From assembly GCA_029202385.1 (NCBI GenBank), contig CP119314.1, forward strand, positions 870,501-934,500: a stretch of 64,000 nt of DNA, read 5' to 3'. Origin of the DNA: Candidatus Sphingomonas phytovorans (GTDB lineage Bacteria; Pseudomonadota; Alphaproteobacteria; Sphingomonadales; Sphingomonadaceae). The notes under the pieces are model-generated. The model had not been told where the DNA came from, did not search any database, and saw only the letters and a list, made by a program, of their open reading frames with translations. Made by a program: the position numbers and the translations under genes. Positions 45,678 through 54,895 of the stretch are shown here, piece after piece (within the stretch, counting starts at the first letter, position 1; every line of letters begins with the position of its first letter).

Positions 45678-47165
45678 TCACGCGGCGGTCTGGGCAGCCA
45701 GTCGCCGGCTGTTCAACGCGGCGATATTCCTGGCATGGGCCTCGCGATCGATGCGGTATTTCAGGATGATGAAAACCGCCGCGAGCGAAAACAGAGCGGC
45801 ACCGGGACCATAAACCAGCCCAAGCAAGTGAAGGCTTCCTTCCGGCACGTCGCTCGCGCTGAGCTTTCCGTCGGCGTGTTTTGGCAGGGCGATGAAACCA
45901 AGCAGGAGACCGGCGACCAGCGTGCCGCCAGCCGATGCGGCCTTGTTGGCAAAGGCGTTGCCCGCCGCGAAAAGACCTTCGCGCCGGGTGCCGAACAGCA
46001 CTTCATGCTGGTCGGCCACATCCGGCCCCATCGCGTTCATCGCGATCCCGGCTGAGCCCATGAACATTCCCATCATCAGCGAGAACACCGTCAGGGCCGT
46101 CGCGAGCGTGCCGCCTTCGAACGGGAAAAAACCGGCAAGGCGCAGCAGGACCGGCGCTGACTGGCAGAGCAGCAACGCCGAAATACCCAGTGCCAGGACG
46201 TTTCGTTTTTCCATGCGCGAGAGCAGCAGGCCGCCAAACGGCGCGCCGAGAAACAGGCCGAAGAACAGGGCGATGGTGACGGCCTGAGTTTGTCCGCTGG
46301 TCAGCCCCCAGAACAGGGTGTTGGCGTGGATCCCCAGCACGCTGTTGACTCCGAAACCGATGAAGAACAGCACGTTCGTCGCGAGCACGATGCGGAACGA
46401 GGGGTTGCGCAGGCACTCGGCGAGTTCCGTGAAGAAGGCGGCGAGGGAATGGGCCTCGACCATGGGCGAATGTTCCCGTCCGCGGGTCGCCAGCGCTGTC
46501 CGGCAGGCCACCAGTCCGCCGCCGACCACGATAAGCGATAGCGCGATCGCGAACGGCATATATTGGCCGCGCGCCATCAGCCCTTCAGGCCCGGCGAAGA
46601 ACAGGCCGAAGCCGAGCAGGAGCCCGGCGATGCCGCCCGACATGAAGAAGAACCAGCGCAGCGTCATGAGCGTTGAGCGCTCGCGATAGTCGTCGGTGAG
46701 TTCCGCGCCAAGAGCCGTCACGGGTAGAAGAAATAGCGACACGGATACGCGCAGCGCCACCGACAGGAAGGCAACCCAGACGAACAGGCCGACACCACCG
46801 AGCGCTGGCGGGAGCGAAAAGAGCAGTGTCAGGCTCAGGGCAATCGGCAGTAACGAGCCGAGCATGAAAGGAAGGCGCCTACCGAGTCTTGACCGGCAAT
46901 GGTCGGACGCGGAGCCAATGAGCGGGTCGGCGATCGCATCGACCACCAGACCCGCGGCAATGGCCGCGCCGGCCAGGCCGGGCGCCATCCCCGCAACGCT
47001 GGTCAGATAGAAGAGCAGGAATATGTTGAGCGGGTGCAAGGCGGTGCCGTCGACAAGACCGCCCGCGGCAAAGCCGAGCTTATGCCGCAACGGCAACCGT
47101 TGCCGCCGGGCCGCGGCCGCCTCGATTGTGCTGGCCATCATCTTCATCGACTGTCTCCGCGTCAT
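45678..47165 (-). CDS. GPH-family glycoside/pentoside/hexuronide symporter
   Basis: 495 residues. Start MTRRQSMKMMASTIEAA at 47165 overlaps the GH78 stop (ATGA). GPH-type motifs: KLGFAAGGLVDGTALHPLNIFLLFYLTSVAGM, DAIADPLIGSASDHCRSRLGRRLPFMLGS, and the later MGMFMGSAGIAMNAMGPDVADQHEVLFGTRREGLFAAGNAFANKAASAG, as in MelB/XylP/YicJ carriers. These take up oligosaccharides or glycosides with cation coupling. Being last in the TonB receptor-GH78 run, it likely imports products of rhamnoside cleavage. Confidence 0.88.
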   Translation of the reverse strand: MTRRQSMKMMASTIEAAAARRQRLPLRHKLGFAAGGLVDGTALHPLNIFLLFYLTSVAGMAPGLAGAAIAAGLVVDAIADPLIGSASDHCRSRLGRRLPFMLGSLLPIALSLTLLFSLPPALGGVGLFVWVAFLSVALRVSVSLFLLPVTALGAELTDDYRERSTLMTLRWFFFMSGGIAGLLLGFGLFFAGPEGLMARGQYMPFAIALSLIVVGGGLVACRTALATRGREHSPMVEAHSLAAFFTELAECLRNPSFRIVLATNVLFFIGFGVNSVLGIHANTLFWGLTSGQTQAVTIALFFGLFLGAPFGGLLLSRMEKRNVLALGISALLLCQSAPVLLRLAGFFPFEGGTLATALTVFSLMMGMFMGSAGIAMNAMGPDVADQHEVLFGTRREGLFAAGNAFANKAASAGGTLVAGLLLGFIALPKHADGKLSASDVPEGSLHLLGLVYGPGAALFSLAAVFIILKYRIDREAHARNIAALNSRRLAAQTAA

Positions 47166-49687
47166 TCTTTCAACTCGGCAAAGAGGGCGTGGATAGCGCC
47201 GTCGCGATCGACGAGCGACCGCAGCGCGAAGCCGGGCGGTGGCGTCACCTCGACGGGAATCGATCCTGCACGGATCACCGCGCCGAACCCGTCGGCATTG
47301 CGGCATAGCGCGACCGAAATCTCCCAGGCACCGGCCGGCACCACGCCATCGGCGAAATCGAGATCGAACAGATTGGGCGTTATACAGGCGCGGGCAAAGC
47401 CGGGTTCGGCGGGGGCGACACCCAGCACGTGTCGGGACAGGAAGTGCGTCGGTGACGCCGAGAAGCCGTGGCAAAGGCTCGCCCAGGGGGTAATCGCCTC
47501 CCACAAAGTGGACGAGCCCGCCTCGATCATGGGCGCGAAGCGGCGCCTTATATTGTCGAGGGCCGTCGCGCCGCGACCGTGCTTGACCAGGGCTTCGTTG
47601 ACGAAATGGCTGTAGAAGGTGTTCGCCACGACGACCCCCTGTTCCTCGTCCAGCGGGGTTCCGAAGGGGACGACCGGCGGCGCCGGCGTTGCGGTCTCGC
47701 GCTCGGGGTCGGTCGCCCAGTCGAAGGCGCGTGTGATCCGCTCGGGCGCCGCGTCGCCCCATAAGGCGAGCGCGGCGATACCATGCTGCGATGTCCGCCT
47801 CATCTGCGCGCCGCTGACGGGATCGACCATATCCACCCACGCGCCGCGCTGCTGGTCCCAATGCTCGGCATCGAGCCTGGCGGAGATGGCGCGCGCGCGA
47901 TTCTCATAGAGGCTGGCCGCCCGTTCATCCTCCAGCGCGCTGCCGATCGTCGCGGCGGCCCGGTACGCGCCCGCCAATTGCGCGTTGAGCGGCAAAGCCT
48001 GATGGTCGCGACCAAGCCCGGCCCAGTCCATGAAGTGCCAATAGGGCATGTCGACCACCAGGCCATGCGGCCCGGCGATCCGTTCGAACCAGCCGAGCGC
48101 CTTCCGGATCGACGGCCAGATTTGTTCGATCGTCGCAAGATCGCCGGTGAGTTGCCAATGGTCGGCCGCGCACAGGATCCATTGCAGCGTCCAGTCGGGG
48201 ATCAGCCGGGCATTGTGACCATGATCCCCGGGCGCAAACATCTGGGTCAACCCGTCGGGCCGCTGGCTTTCGGCGGCCTGCACCAGATATTTGGCCGTCA
48301 GTGCCGACGCTGAGCTGCCGAATGCCGCGTGTCCCGCGAGGTTTTCGACCGTCACGTCGCCCAGCCATTGGCGTTGCTCGCGGCTCGGGCAGTCTTCCCA
48401 GGCATCGTGCATGCATTGTTTGAGCGTATAGGCTCCGGCAGCCCATAGCTTGGTCAGGATCGGGTCCGAGCAGGAGAAGCTGCCACGTTCGTCGACAGGA
48501 TAGTGGGTCTCGATCGCGCCCAGGCGGCGGATGGTCATGCCGGCCGGGGCGTTGCGCACGACGACGTGCATATAGCGGACGGCGCACCACTCGAAGCGCT
48601 GGAAATGCTGTAGGCCGGCGCGTGCAACATAGCGGCAGAGATGGGCGTCGGTGCCGATATAGGGCCTGCGTTCGATCCGCGCGTCTTCGGCAACCTCACC
48701 GAACCATTCGTCGGGCAGTCGTTCGGCGCACGCGATCTCGATCACTTCCCCGCCTCTCGCCTCAATCTCGAAGAAGGGGTGGCCCGAGAAGATACGGCCG
48801 AAGTCGAGCGTGAAGGCGGTATCGACGCCGTCAGAGGTGCTGATCATGGTCGACGCCTTGGCGTCGCTCAAAAGATCCTCGACATTGCGCGCCGCGCCGA
48901 GCGGGGCGGGTACAAGCTGCTCCTCATAGAGTCGCGTGTGCAGGGGCAGATCGGGCTGGGGTAGCTGACCCCTGATCCAGCGAATGCGCCGCGCGTGAGT
49001 CGGGAACGCTCGAAGCGCGGGAATTCCGCGAGGCAGCAGGATGGGAAACGGACGGACGATCACGCCCTGGTACAGTGATTCCGGACCGCCTCCGCCGGCA
49101 AGCAGGGGGCGTGCGACGTCCCAGGCGCTGTCGTCAAAACCCAATGCGGCCCAGTCGGCCGGCAATTCATTGGCATCCAGCGATTCGATGAACCCTAGGC
49201 TGTGATTGGCCTGCGCCACGTCCTGGACCCAGGCGGTCGACTGCGTGCAGCGCCATGCCTGGCGGGTGTCGATCACGGGGCCTTCGACCCACAGCCCGCC
49301 GTCGCCGAAGACCGGACGCCATAGTCCGCGGACACCTTCGTAAAAGGCGGTGTCGACGCCATAGGTGTGAACCAGGACGGCGACGACATTCCGCCCCGGC
49401 CGAAGCGCGGACGCGATGTCATGAGTGTCGTAACGCTGGGCGAGGGGACTGCACCGAACCGGGCCCCGCCCTTGTTCCTCGCCATTCACGTACAGGATAT
49501 AGCGTCCATCGACCGTGATGTCGGTGAGAGCCGCGATCGGCGGTGTCTCAAGCTCGACCTCGGTCCGGAACAGGAACCACCGGTTCTTGCCATCGTCTCG
49601 TTCAGGCAGATCCCTTGAGGCGAGCAGCCAGTTCTCGGCGATCGGCTGCTGTGGCGTCCAGATGAACGGGGCGCGGAAAAGGGTCAT
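47162..49687 (-). CDS. GH78-type alpha-L-rhamnosidase
   Basis: 841 residues. N-terminal carbohydrate-binding-like beta domain with VELETPPIAALTDITVDGRYILYVNGEEQGRGPVRCSP, then a six-hairpin catalytic barrel. The GH78 block HDAWEDCPSREQRQWLGD at residues 427-444 includes the Glu-Asp pair around E431 and R436-E437. Family members release terminal alpha-L-rhamnose from glycosides. There is no signal peptide, so it is probably cytoplasmic, which fits import by the GPH carrier. It follows TonB receptor 3 by 118 bp. Substrate could be a plant glycoside or bacterial polysaccharide fragment. Confidence 0.88.
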   Translation of the reverse strand: MTLFRAPFIWTPQQPIAENWLLASRDLPERDDGKNRWFLFRTEVELETPPIAALTDITVDGRYILYVNGEEQGRGPVRCSPLAQRYDTHDIASALRPGRNVVAVLVHTYGVDTAFYEGVRGLWRPVFGDGGLWVEGPVIDTRQAWRCTQSTAWVQDVAQANHSLGFIESLDANELPADWAALGFDDSAWDVARPLLAGGGGPESLYQGVIVRPFPILLPRGIPALRAFPTHARRIRWIRGQLPQPDLPLHTRLYEEQLVPAPLGAARNVEDLLSDAKASTMISTSDGVDTAFTLDFGRIFSGHPFFEIEARGGEVIEIACAERLPDEWFGEVAEDARIERRPYIGTDAHLCRYVARAGLQHFQRFEWCAVRYMHVVVRNAPAGMTIRRLGAIETHYPVDERGSFSCSDPILTKLWAAGAYTLKQCMHDAWEDCPSREQRQWLGDVTVENLAGHAAFGSSASALTAKYLVQAAESQRPDGLTQMFAPGDHGHNARLIPDWTLQWILCAADHWQLTGDLATIEQIWPSIRKALGWFERIAGPHGLVVDMPYWHFMDWAGLGRDHQALPLNAQLAGAYRAAATIGSALEDERAASLYENRARAISARLDAEHWDQQRGAWVDMVDPVSGAQMRRTSQHGIAALALWGDAAPERITRAFDWATDPERETATPAPPVVPFGTPLDEEQGVVVANTFYSHFVNEALVKHGRGATALDNIRRRFAPMIEAGSSTLWEAITPWASLCHGFSASPTHFLSRHVLGVAPAEPGFARACITPNLFDLDFADGVVPAGAWEISVALCRNADGFGAVIRAGSIPVEVTPPPGFALRSLVDRDGAIHALFAELKE

Positions 49688-49769
49688 GGTGCGGGTGTCT
49701 CTGCGGGCATTGTGAACTCAAGGGCTGAGGATTCGCATGGCCCCCGGAATCGTTTCGGCGAAGGCGAGG

Positions 49770-49795
49770 TGGCCGCGACAGTGAGGCCGCGGCCA
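49770..49795 (-). other. Stem-loop between TonB receptor 3 and the GH78 gene
   Basis: TGGCCGCG and CGCGGCCA form a perfect eight-base stem around a ten-base loop, within the 118-bp gap after the receptor stop. On the minus strand no T run follows, so it is more likely a stabilising or attenuating hairpin than a terminator. Confidence 0.45.
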
Positions 49796-49805
49796 GGTTC
49801 GACGA

Positions 49806-52106
49806 TCAATGCCGGAATCGTAGCGTTACGCCGTAGGTCCTCGGCTCGTTCACGAATACTGAGAGGCTTCCGCTGCCGAGCGGCGTGCCGATGCCGCTCA
49901 GATAGGCGTTCTGCTGGGTCAGGTTACGCCCCCAGAACTGGATGCCGAACCCGTTCCGCAGCGCGAACTCGACACTGGCACCGAGAAAGTTCGTGTTCCC
50001 GTTTCGGAAAGCCTCTGTCAGCGCCAGGTCGGTGTAATAGCTTGTCGTGTGACGCAAATTGACGTTGCCAAGCAAACGAACTTCGTCGTTCAGGGGCTGG
50101 TCGAGACTGACACCGCCGACAATGGTCCAGCGCGGCGCATTGGGCGGCGTCCGACCCGTCAGATTCTGATTGGGGGCAATGCCCCCGGCAGGCGGCGGAG
50201 CACCGGGGAAGCTGAGGTAGGTCGCATCCAGATAACTCACGCTGCCGTTGAACGTCAGTGGCTTGACCGGCCGGTAGAGGATTTCAGCCTCGACGCCGCG
50301 CGACCGGACCTTGGCGGCATTCAGGGTGACGAACGAGGATGTCTGGCTGTTGAAAGCCTGAACCTGCTGATCATTCACGGTCTGGGTATAGACAGCGATA
50401 TTGGTGCTGAGCCGGTCGCCGAGCAGGCGGAACTTCGCGCCCGCTTCGAAAGCGTCGGTCGTCTCCGGGTTGACCGAAGGGTTTGCTGCGATGGTCGGCG
50501 AGGTCAGAAGAAGGTTGATCGCGCCGGACTTGTAGCCGCGCGCATAGCGCAGATAGAGATTGGCTTCCGGGATCGGCTGGAAGGCGATCGTCGCGGATCC
50601 CATCAGCGCGTCGTCATTCCTCTCGGCGGTGCCAGGGAAGGAGAAGGAGCCGGGCGCGACGGTGACGTTGGCCGTCTTCTTTTCCTTAAGGTAGCGCAGG
50701 CCGCCGGTGACGCGGAAAGCGCTTGTCAGGTTATAGGTTGCCTGGCCGAATATGGCGCCGCTCTCCGCCGTCCCGATGCCGGTCGAATTATAGAAGGTGA
50801 CCGTGGTGGCCACCGGCTTGATCCGTATCTGCAACAGGTTGGTATCGACGATCTTCTGGTCGAAATAATACGCACCCGCGACGAACTCGATTGGGCTGCC
50901 CGCCGCATTTTGAAGCCGGATCTCCGCCGACGTTTCGCGGATATTGGTCGACGGATCGGACCGGACGTTCGTGACGGCTGAGTTGATGCCGTCGATGTCG
51001 AGACTGATGTTCGACTGAAAGCGGCGATGTGCGCCGATCGCCGTCAGGGTGAGGTTGCCGAAGTCCTGATCGACCTGGAGCGAAACGCCCTTGTCGGTCG
51101 TCTTCTCGTTCGATGGGGAATCCTGCGTCGTCCTGCGGTTGAACGGTCGATAGAATGTCCCGGTGCTTGCCGGGTTGCTGGGCGACACGCCAGGCGTGCC
51201 CGGTGTCGGACCGGTATAACCGATAAACCCGCCCCGCACGTTGAACACGAAGGGACCCGTCGCGGCCGTGTCGGACACGAACAGCGGCAGGTACGAACAG
51301 CAGCTATCGTTGAGCTGCGAATAGTCGCCGATCAGCCTTACGCGGGTCTGGTCGGTCGGCGTCCAGTAGAGTTGGAACCGGACGCTCTGCCGATCGCGGC
51401 CGTTGGTTCTTCCCCGGGGAAGATTCGGCGCCTCGATGAAGCCGTGGTTGTAATTCTCCGCCACGGCGACGCTGACCGCGAGCTTGTCGGTGACCAGTGG
51501 GACATTGACCGAGAGCCGAGCCTGAACGGTGTCGTAATTGCCATAGGTCGCCTCGGCATACATCCCCAGCGCCTTCGCGTTGGGCAGGGCGGTCGAGATG
51601 TTGATCGCCCCGGCCGAATTGTTGCGCCCGAACAAGGTGCTCTGAGGGCCGCGCAGGACTTCGACACGTTCGATGTTCAGCAGATCCTGCAACGCCGCTC
51701 CTGGCCGGCCGCGGAACACGCCGTCGATATAGACGCCGACCGATTGCTCGAAACCACGGTCGGTGACCGCCGTCCCGATCCCGCGCACCGTGAAGACACC
51801 GGCGCTGGGGTTCGAGGACTGGGTGACGATCAGGCTCGGCGATACTTCCTGGATGTTCGCGAGGTTGTTGATGTGCGCTGCCCGGAGCCGGTCGCCGCTG
51901 AGCACCTCGACGGAGGCCGGCACCTTCAGCAATGTCTCCGGACGGCGCTGTGCGGTGACGATGATGTCGTCCAGGCCCGTATCGGCCGCCTGTTCCGGGC
52001 CCTGCTGACCGACATCGGCCGGGTTCGTCGTCTGTGCAATGGCGGGCGGTGCGAGCAGTGCGACCCCAAGGGCAAACGTCGAACTCATCATCTGAAATTT
52101 CAGCAT
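49806..52106 (-). CDS. TonB-dependent outer-membrane receptor 3
   Basis: 766 residues from the ATG at 52106. Signal peptide MMSSTFALGVALLAPPAIAQ, TonB box DDIIVTAQRRPET, plug with NIQEVSPSLIVTQSSNPSAGVFTVRGIGTAV and VEVLRGPQSTLFGRNNSAGAINI, and a barrel ending EPRTYGVTLRFRH. AGAGGCG precedes the start. Receptor 4 has a similar plug (VLRGPQSTLYGKSASAG). It leads the GH78-GPH run, so a rhamnosylated ligand is likely. An inverted repeat lies about 90 bp upstream. Confidence 0.94.
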   Translation of the reverse strand: MLKFQMMSSTFALGVALLAPPAIAQTTNPADVGQQGPEQAADTGLDDIIVTAQRRPETLLKVPASVEVLSGDRLRAAHINNLANIQEVSPSLIVTQSSNPSAGVFTVRGIGTAVTDRGFEQSVGVYIDGVFRGRPGAALQDLLNIERVEVLRGPQSTLFGRNNSAGAINISTALPNAKALGMYAEATYGNYDTVQARLSVNVPLVTDKLAVSVAVAENYNHGFIEAPNLPRGRTNGRDRQSVRFQLYWTPTDQTRVRLIGDYSQLNDSCCSYLPLFVSDTAATGPFVFNVRGGFIGYTGPTPGTPGVSPSNPASTGTFYRPFNRRTTQDSPSNEKTTDKGVSLQVDQDFGNLTLTAIGAHRRFQSNISLDIDGINSAVTNVRSDPSTNIRETSAEIRLQNAAGSPIEFVAGAYYFDQKIVDTNLLQIRIKPVATTVTFYNSTGIGTAESGAIFGQATYNLTSAFRVTGGLRYLKEKKTANVTVAPGSFSFPGTAERNDDALMGSATIAFQPIPEANLYLRYARGYKSGAINLLLTSPTIAANPSVNPETTDAFEAGAKFRLLGDRLSTNIAVYTQTVNDQQVQAFNSQTSSFVTLNAAKVRSRGVEAEILYRPVKPLTFNGSVSYLDATYLSFPGAPPPAGGIAPNQNLTGRTPPNAPRWTIVGGVSLDQPLNDEVRLLGNVNLRHTTSYYTDLALTEAFRNGNTNFLGASVEFALRNGFGIQFWGRNLTQQNAYLSGIGTPLGSGSLSVFVNEPRTYGVTLRFRH

Positions 52107-52194
52107 CACAAACGCCTCTCCCTTTTTTTGTAGGCGCTCCGTTGCACGCCCGGACGACCGCTTTGCGATCATCCCGACCCTCTAACATAAATTT

Positions 52195-52212
52195 ACTGGC
52201 CGTCCAGCCAGT
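52195..52212. promoter_or_regulatory. Inverted repeat upstream of TonB receptor 3 (candidate operator)
   Basis: ACTGGC-CGTCCA-GCCAGT is a six-base dyad with a six-base spacer, 88 bp upstream of the receptor ATG and 60 bp from the small membrane protein stop. The form resembles TetR-type operators such as BetI sites (ATTGA-acgTCCAAT). A TetR regulator is encoded 6.5 kb away, but which protein binds is unknown. Confidence 0.42.
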
Positions 52213-52272
52213 TTGTGTGATTCGACCTGAGGCGACTAGCGCCGTCGCATTCGACGAGGGGAGTGGTTCTCG

Positions 52273-52704
52273 TCAGGAATGCGGTGGCGGGGTGCAGACA
52301 TGGACCAGGATGGCGAAATCCTGACCGCCATCGTCAGTGACGACCTGGCGCAGCTGGCTCAGCCACACGAAGCGGCGAAGGGTTGCGGTGCCATGGCTCG
52401 TACGCTCGCCACAGGCGATCTGACGCTCCCGGTCGACGATGCGGACGTCGCGAAGGCTCGTCCCCGGCTCGCCGATCGTTTCGAGGATCTGCTTTTCGAC
52501 AAGGGCGAGCGCTGCCGCGCTGGTGCCGGCCGCCGGTATCGGGATGGAAGGCAATGCCTCCGGGCGCGCCGAGGCTTGTACCACGACGACATCGTCGTGC
52601 CCCTGTTCCACGCCGCGATCGCCTGACCACCAGAACAGGCAGGTCAGGGCCAGGATGATCAAGGCGGCGAGTGCGACGCCCGGCAAGGCGCTCTTCTTCT
52701 GCAT
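52273..52704 (-). CDS. Small membrane-anchored protein of unknown function
   Basis: 143 residues. After MQKKSALPGV comes a single membrane helix (ALAALIILALTCLFWWSG), then a presumably periplasmic domain of ~110 residues with VQASARPEALPSIPIPA, ALALVEKQILETIGEPGTSLRDVRI, two cysteines (IACGE, VHVCTPP) and VWLSQLRQVVTDDGGQDFAILV. No family recognised. It lies 125 bp downstream of DUF3089 hydrolase 3, and 166 bp upstream of TonB receptor 3, all on the same strand. The longer frame upstream of 52704 shadows the hydrolase. Confidence 0.68.
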   Translation of the reverse strand: MQKKSALPGVALAALIILALTCLFWWSGDRGVEQGHDDVVVVQASARPEALPSIPIPAAGTSAAALALVEKQILETIGEPGTSLRDVRIVDRERQIACGERTSHGTATLRRFVWLSQLRQVVTDDGGQDFAILVHVCTPPPHS

Positions 52705-52829
52705 ATTGGTCTGCTGCCTGAATCGGGAGATGCCGGCTCGACGCTCCGAGACGGCGGTCCTCCGAAAGTTCCGGAAGAACCGCCGTTTGGGAAGGCGCGA
52801 AACCTGGCGAGGCTTGGCGATGATCGGTG

Positions 52830-54065
52830 TCAGGGACGTCGCGTCGATACCAGCGAGACCAACTCCTGCATTGGAAACTGCATGTCGAGAACATGAAGCC
52901 CGATGTTCCCGGTCACCAATTGGCCGATCTGGTCCAGCGCATTCGGAGAGAGCTTGACGATACCGTGGCGAGGATCGGTGGGCACCATTTCCTCCCTGAT
53001 CGAAAAGAAGCGCATGCGTGGGTCGGTCGCGGTGGCGCAAGCGCCGCTGAATGCAGCGCTCAGACGGGTGAAGGATTTGGTCTGCGCATCGTCTCGAACG
53101 AAGCCGGACGAGTTTGCGGCGGGCATCAGGAGCGTTCCCTGCAGCAGCTTGCGTCCGTTTCGACGGGCATCGGGAGAAAGCCACTGGTCATCGAGGGTGG
53201 CAGGATTGACGCAGACACGCTCCTGACCGGCAGGAGTCGGGAGGCGTGTATCGGTCGCCGGATTCGATCCCTCCGCATAGCTGCTGAAGGCGATGAAACA
53301 CCCCACCTCCCCGGGAAGGGTGCAAACCGGAACATTGGTGAATGTGCCGCCGAGTTTCTGGCCTGTCGGCACATTGACCGGGATACCGGCAAGTATCCCC
53401 AGAAGCAGCTTGCTGCGCAATTCAGGCGAGTTGTCGAACCTGCCCTGGATAAGCTTGATCAGCATCTCGCTGCCCTGCGAGTGGCCGATCAGGACTATCT
53501 TGCGGCCCTGATTGTAGTTCGCCAGATAATAATCGAAGGCGGCGAGAATATCGGATGCCGCTACCTGAATATAGAGCTGCCTGACGAATTCCGGCAGCGC
53601 ATACGCCGCGATCGTTGCCTGCCGGTACTGGGGCGCAAACAGGCGACACTCGCTGCTGAACGAGGCCGCCTGAGCCGCCGTCGCCGCCTCGATCGCGCTG
53701 GTATCCGTGTAATAGGGATCGGGATTGCCCGGAATGAGGTTCAGGCCAACCGTCGGATAGATGTAGAAGCAATCGACCTGGCTTGAGGTGGCCGTCGCGC
53801 GGGGCGGAACAGGCACCGAAGACCCGTTCTCCAGCAACTGGATGGCGTGCAGGTCGCGCGAGCAGGCATCGTCGCGGCCGGGCAGGCACACCCATCGGCC
53901 GGCGTCGGCATATTTGGCGTAATTGCTGGCGCTGGATTGTGTGGCTGGACTGGTGGGCGACTGGGCCTGGGCATTTGCCGAGCCGAGTCCTGCGGCAATC
54001 GCCAGCGGCGCAAAGGCCCTGGCGATGCGTCGAAACCACGGGAGTGCCTTGGGTTGCCTCAACAT
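52830..54065 (-). CDS. DUF3089 alpha/beta-hydrolase 3
   Basis: 411 residues. Signal peptide FAPLAIAAGLGSANAQAQ. DUF3089 marks: ADAGRWVCLPGRDDACSRD, DCFYIYPTVGLN, CRLFAPQYRQATIAAYALPEF, nucleophile LIGHSQGSEMLIKLIQ, and CTLPGEVGCFIAFSSY. The end reads IGLHVLDMQFPMQELVSLVS, equivalent to paralogue 1 (GFHVVDMAIVEGDLA). It precedes the small anchored protein and TonB receptor 3 on the same strand. Four cysteines in two pairs suit a periplasmic enzyme. It is the first gene of that run. Confidence 0.87.
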   Translation of the reverse strand: MLRQPKALPWFRRIARAFAPLAIAAGLGSANAQAQSPTSPATQSSASNYAKYADAGRWVCLPGRDDACSRDLHAIQLLENGSSVPVPPRATATSSQVDCFYIYPTVGLNLIPGNPDPYYTDTSAIEAATAAQAASFSSECRLFAPQYRQATIAAYALPEFVRQLYIQVAASDILAAFDYYLANYNQGRKIVLIGHSQGSEMLIKLIQGRFDNSPELRSKLLLGILAGIPVNVPTGQKLGGTFTNVPVCTLPGEVGCFIAFSSYAEGSNPATDTRLPTPAGQERVCVNPATLDDQWLSPDARRNGRKLLQGTLLMPAANSSGFVRDDAQTKSFTRLSAAFSGACATATDPRMRFFSIREEMVPTDPRHGIVKLSPNALDQIGQLVTGNIGLHVLDMQFPMQELVSLVSTRRP

Positions 54066-54233
54066 GGAACATCCTTTCCTGCTCCGTGCCGATCAAGCTC
54101 TATGCCTGATTTCTTGTCCGGCAGACTTCCCCCCGGTGGCTTGTGAGCGCGGCGATAATGCACGAAGTGGCGAGCACTTCAATTACTAACTGTTCAGCCA
54201 ACAAGTTATGAGCTGATCACCGGTTCTCACCTC

Positions 54234-54479
54234 ATGCTGGCTGGACAGTCCGGCATGCTGATGGCTATCGGCGTGGGGATGAGTGTCATCGCAACCATCA
54301 TGAATACGGCCACCGGTCAGCCCATCCAGAAATTCACCTTCGGCCGCATGCCGAAGCCATGGGTCTCCTTCAACCTGGACACAGGCGAACTGGTGACTGC
54401 CGACCGGGTCGAGGTCGGAAAGCCGGCGCCGGGCAAATTTGCGGTGCCCGTATCGGTTTGGGTGACGCCGAAAAAATAG
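54234..54479 (+). CDS. Hypothetical 81-residue protein
   Basis: The frame MLAGQSGMLMAIGVGMSVIATIMNTATGQPIQKFTFGRMPKPWVSFNLDTGELVTADRVEVGKPAPGKFAVPVSVWVTPKK has a hydrophobic start that could be a signal peptide (cleavage near GQP) and a balanced beta-like composition. I see no good ribosome site and no family. It could be a remnant or a small secreted protein. Confidence 0.4.
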   Translation: MLAGQSGMLMAIGVGMSVIATIMNTATGQPIQKFTFGRMPKPWVSFNLDTGELVTADRVEVGKPAPGKFAVPVSVWVTPKK

Positions 54480-54895
54480 CGGCACGGGGGCTGGCATGCT
54501 CCCGCAGTACGGCTGATCGCAGGATGGCGCCGGACATGTCGGAAGCCGTTCGTCCGCAATCCCCGATAGCATTGCCTGAGGCGGTTTGCTGGCGGCTCGG
54601 CCTGTCGCTGACTGTCTGGAGATCAATGCCAGCCTGATCGGCTTCGTTGGGACCGCGCGAACTCCCCTAACATCACCTCGACGGGATACCGTCCTTCAAG
54701 CTCGGCCATCATTGTGCGAGGCGATGGATGCTGCCAGTCAGCCCACATGGTAATTGGCCTGACCTATCTGGACAGGCCATTGCAGGTGCGGTAGCCTTCA
54801 TGCGTGGATGACCGCGGGGGCTTGCCTTCCGTTGCCGACTTTCACGGGGGCGCAAAGCGTCGAGAAAATGTGACGTGGAGGGGAAGGGGAGAGGC
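54480..54895. other. 416-bp gap with no recognised gene
   Basis: Between the hypothetical gene and the ACS-type transporter I see no RNA gene or clear repeat. A minus-strand frame of about 40 codons near 54640-54770 (MWADWQHPSPRTMMAELEGRYPVEV) looks mildly protein-like and could be a remnant. The promoter of the transporter operon should lie here; GGAGGGGAAGGGGAGAGGC precedes the ATG at 54896. Confidence 0.4.

Noticed and set aside
52273..53184. A 303-codon minus-strand frame around the small anchored protein.
   Set aside because: The first 160 codons lie inside DUF3089-3 in another frame and look like shadow; only the last 143 codons, from the ATG at 52704, are supported.
54186..54626. A 146-codon minus-strand frame opposite the hypothetical 54234 gene.
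   Set aside because: Arg/Pro/His-rich shadow with no start context; the plus frame looks more protein-like.
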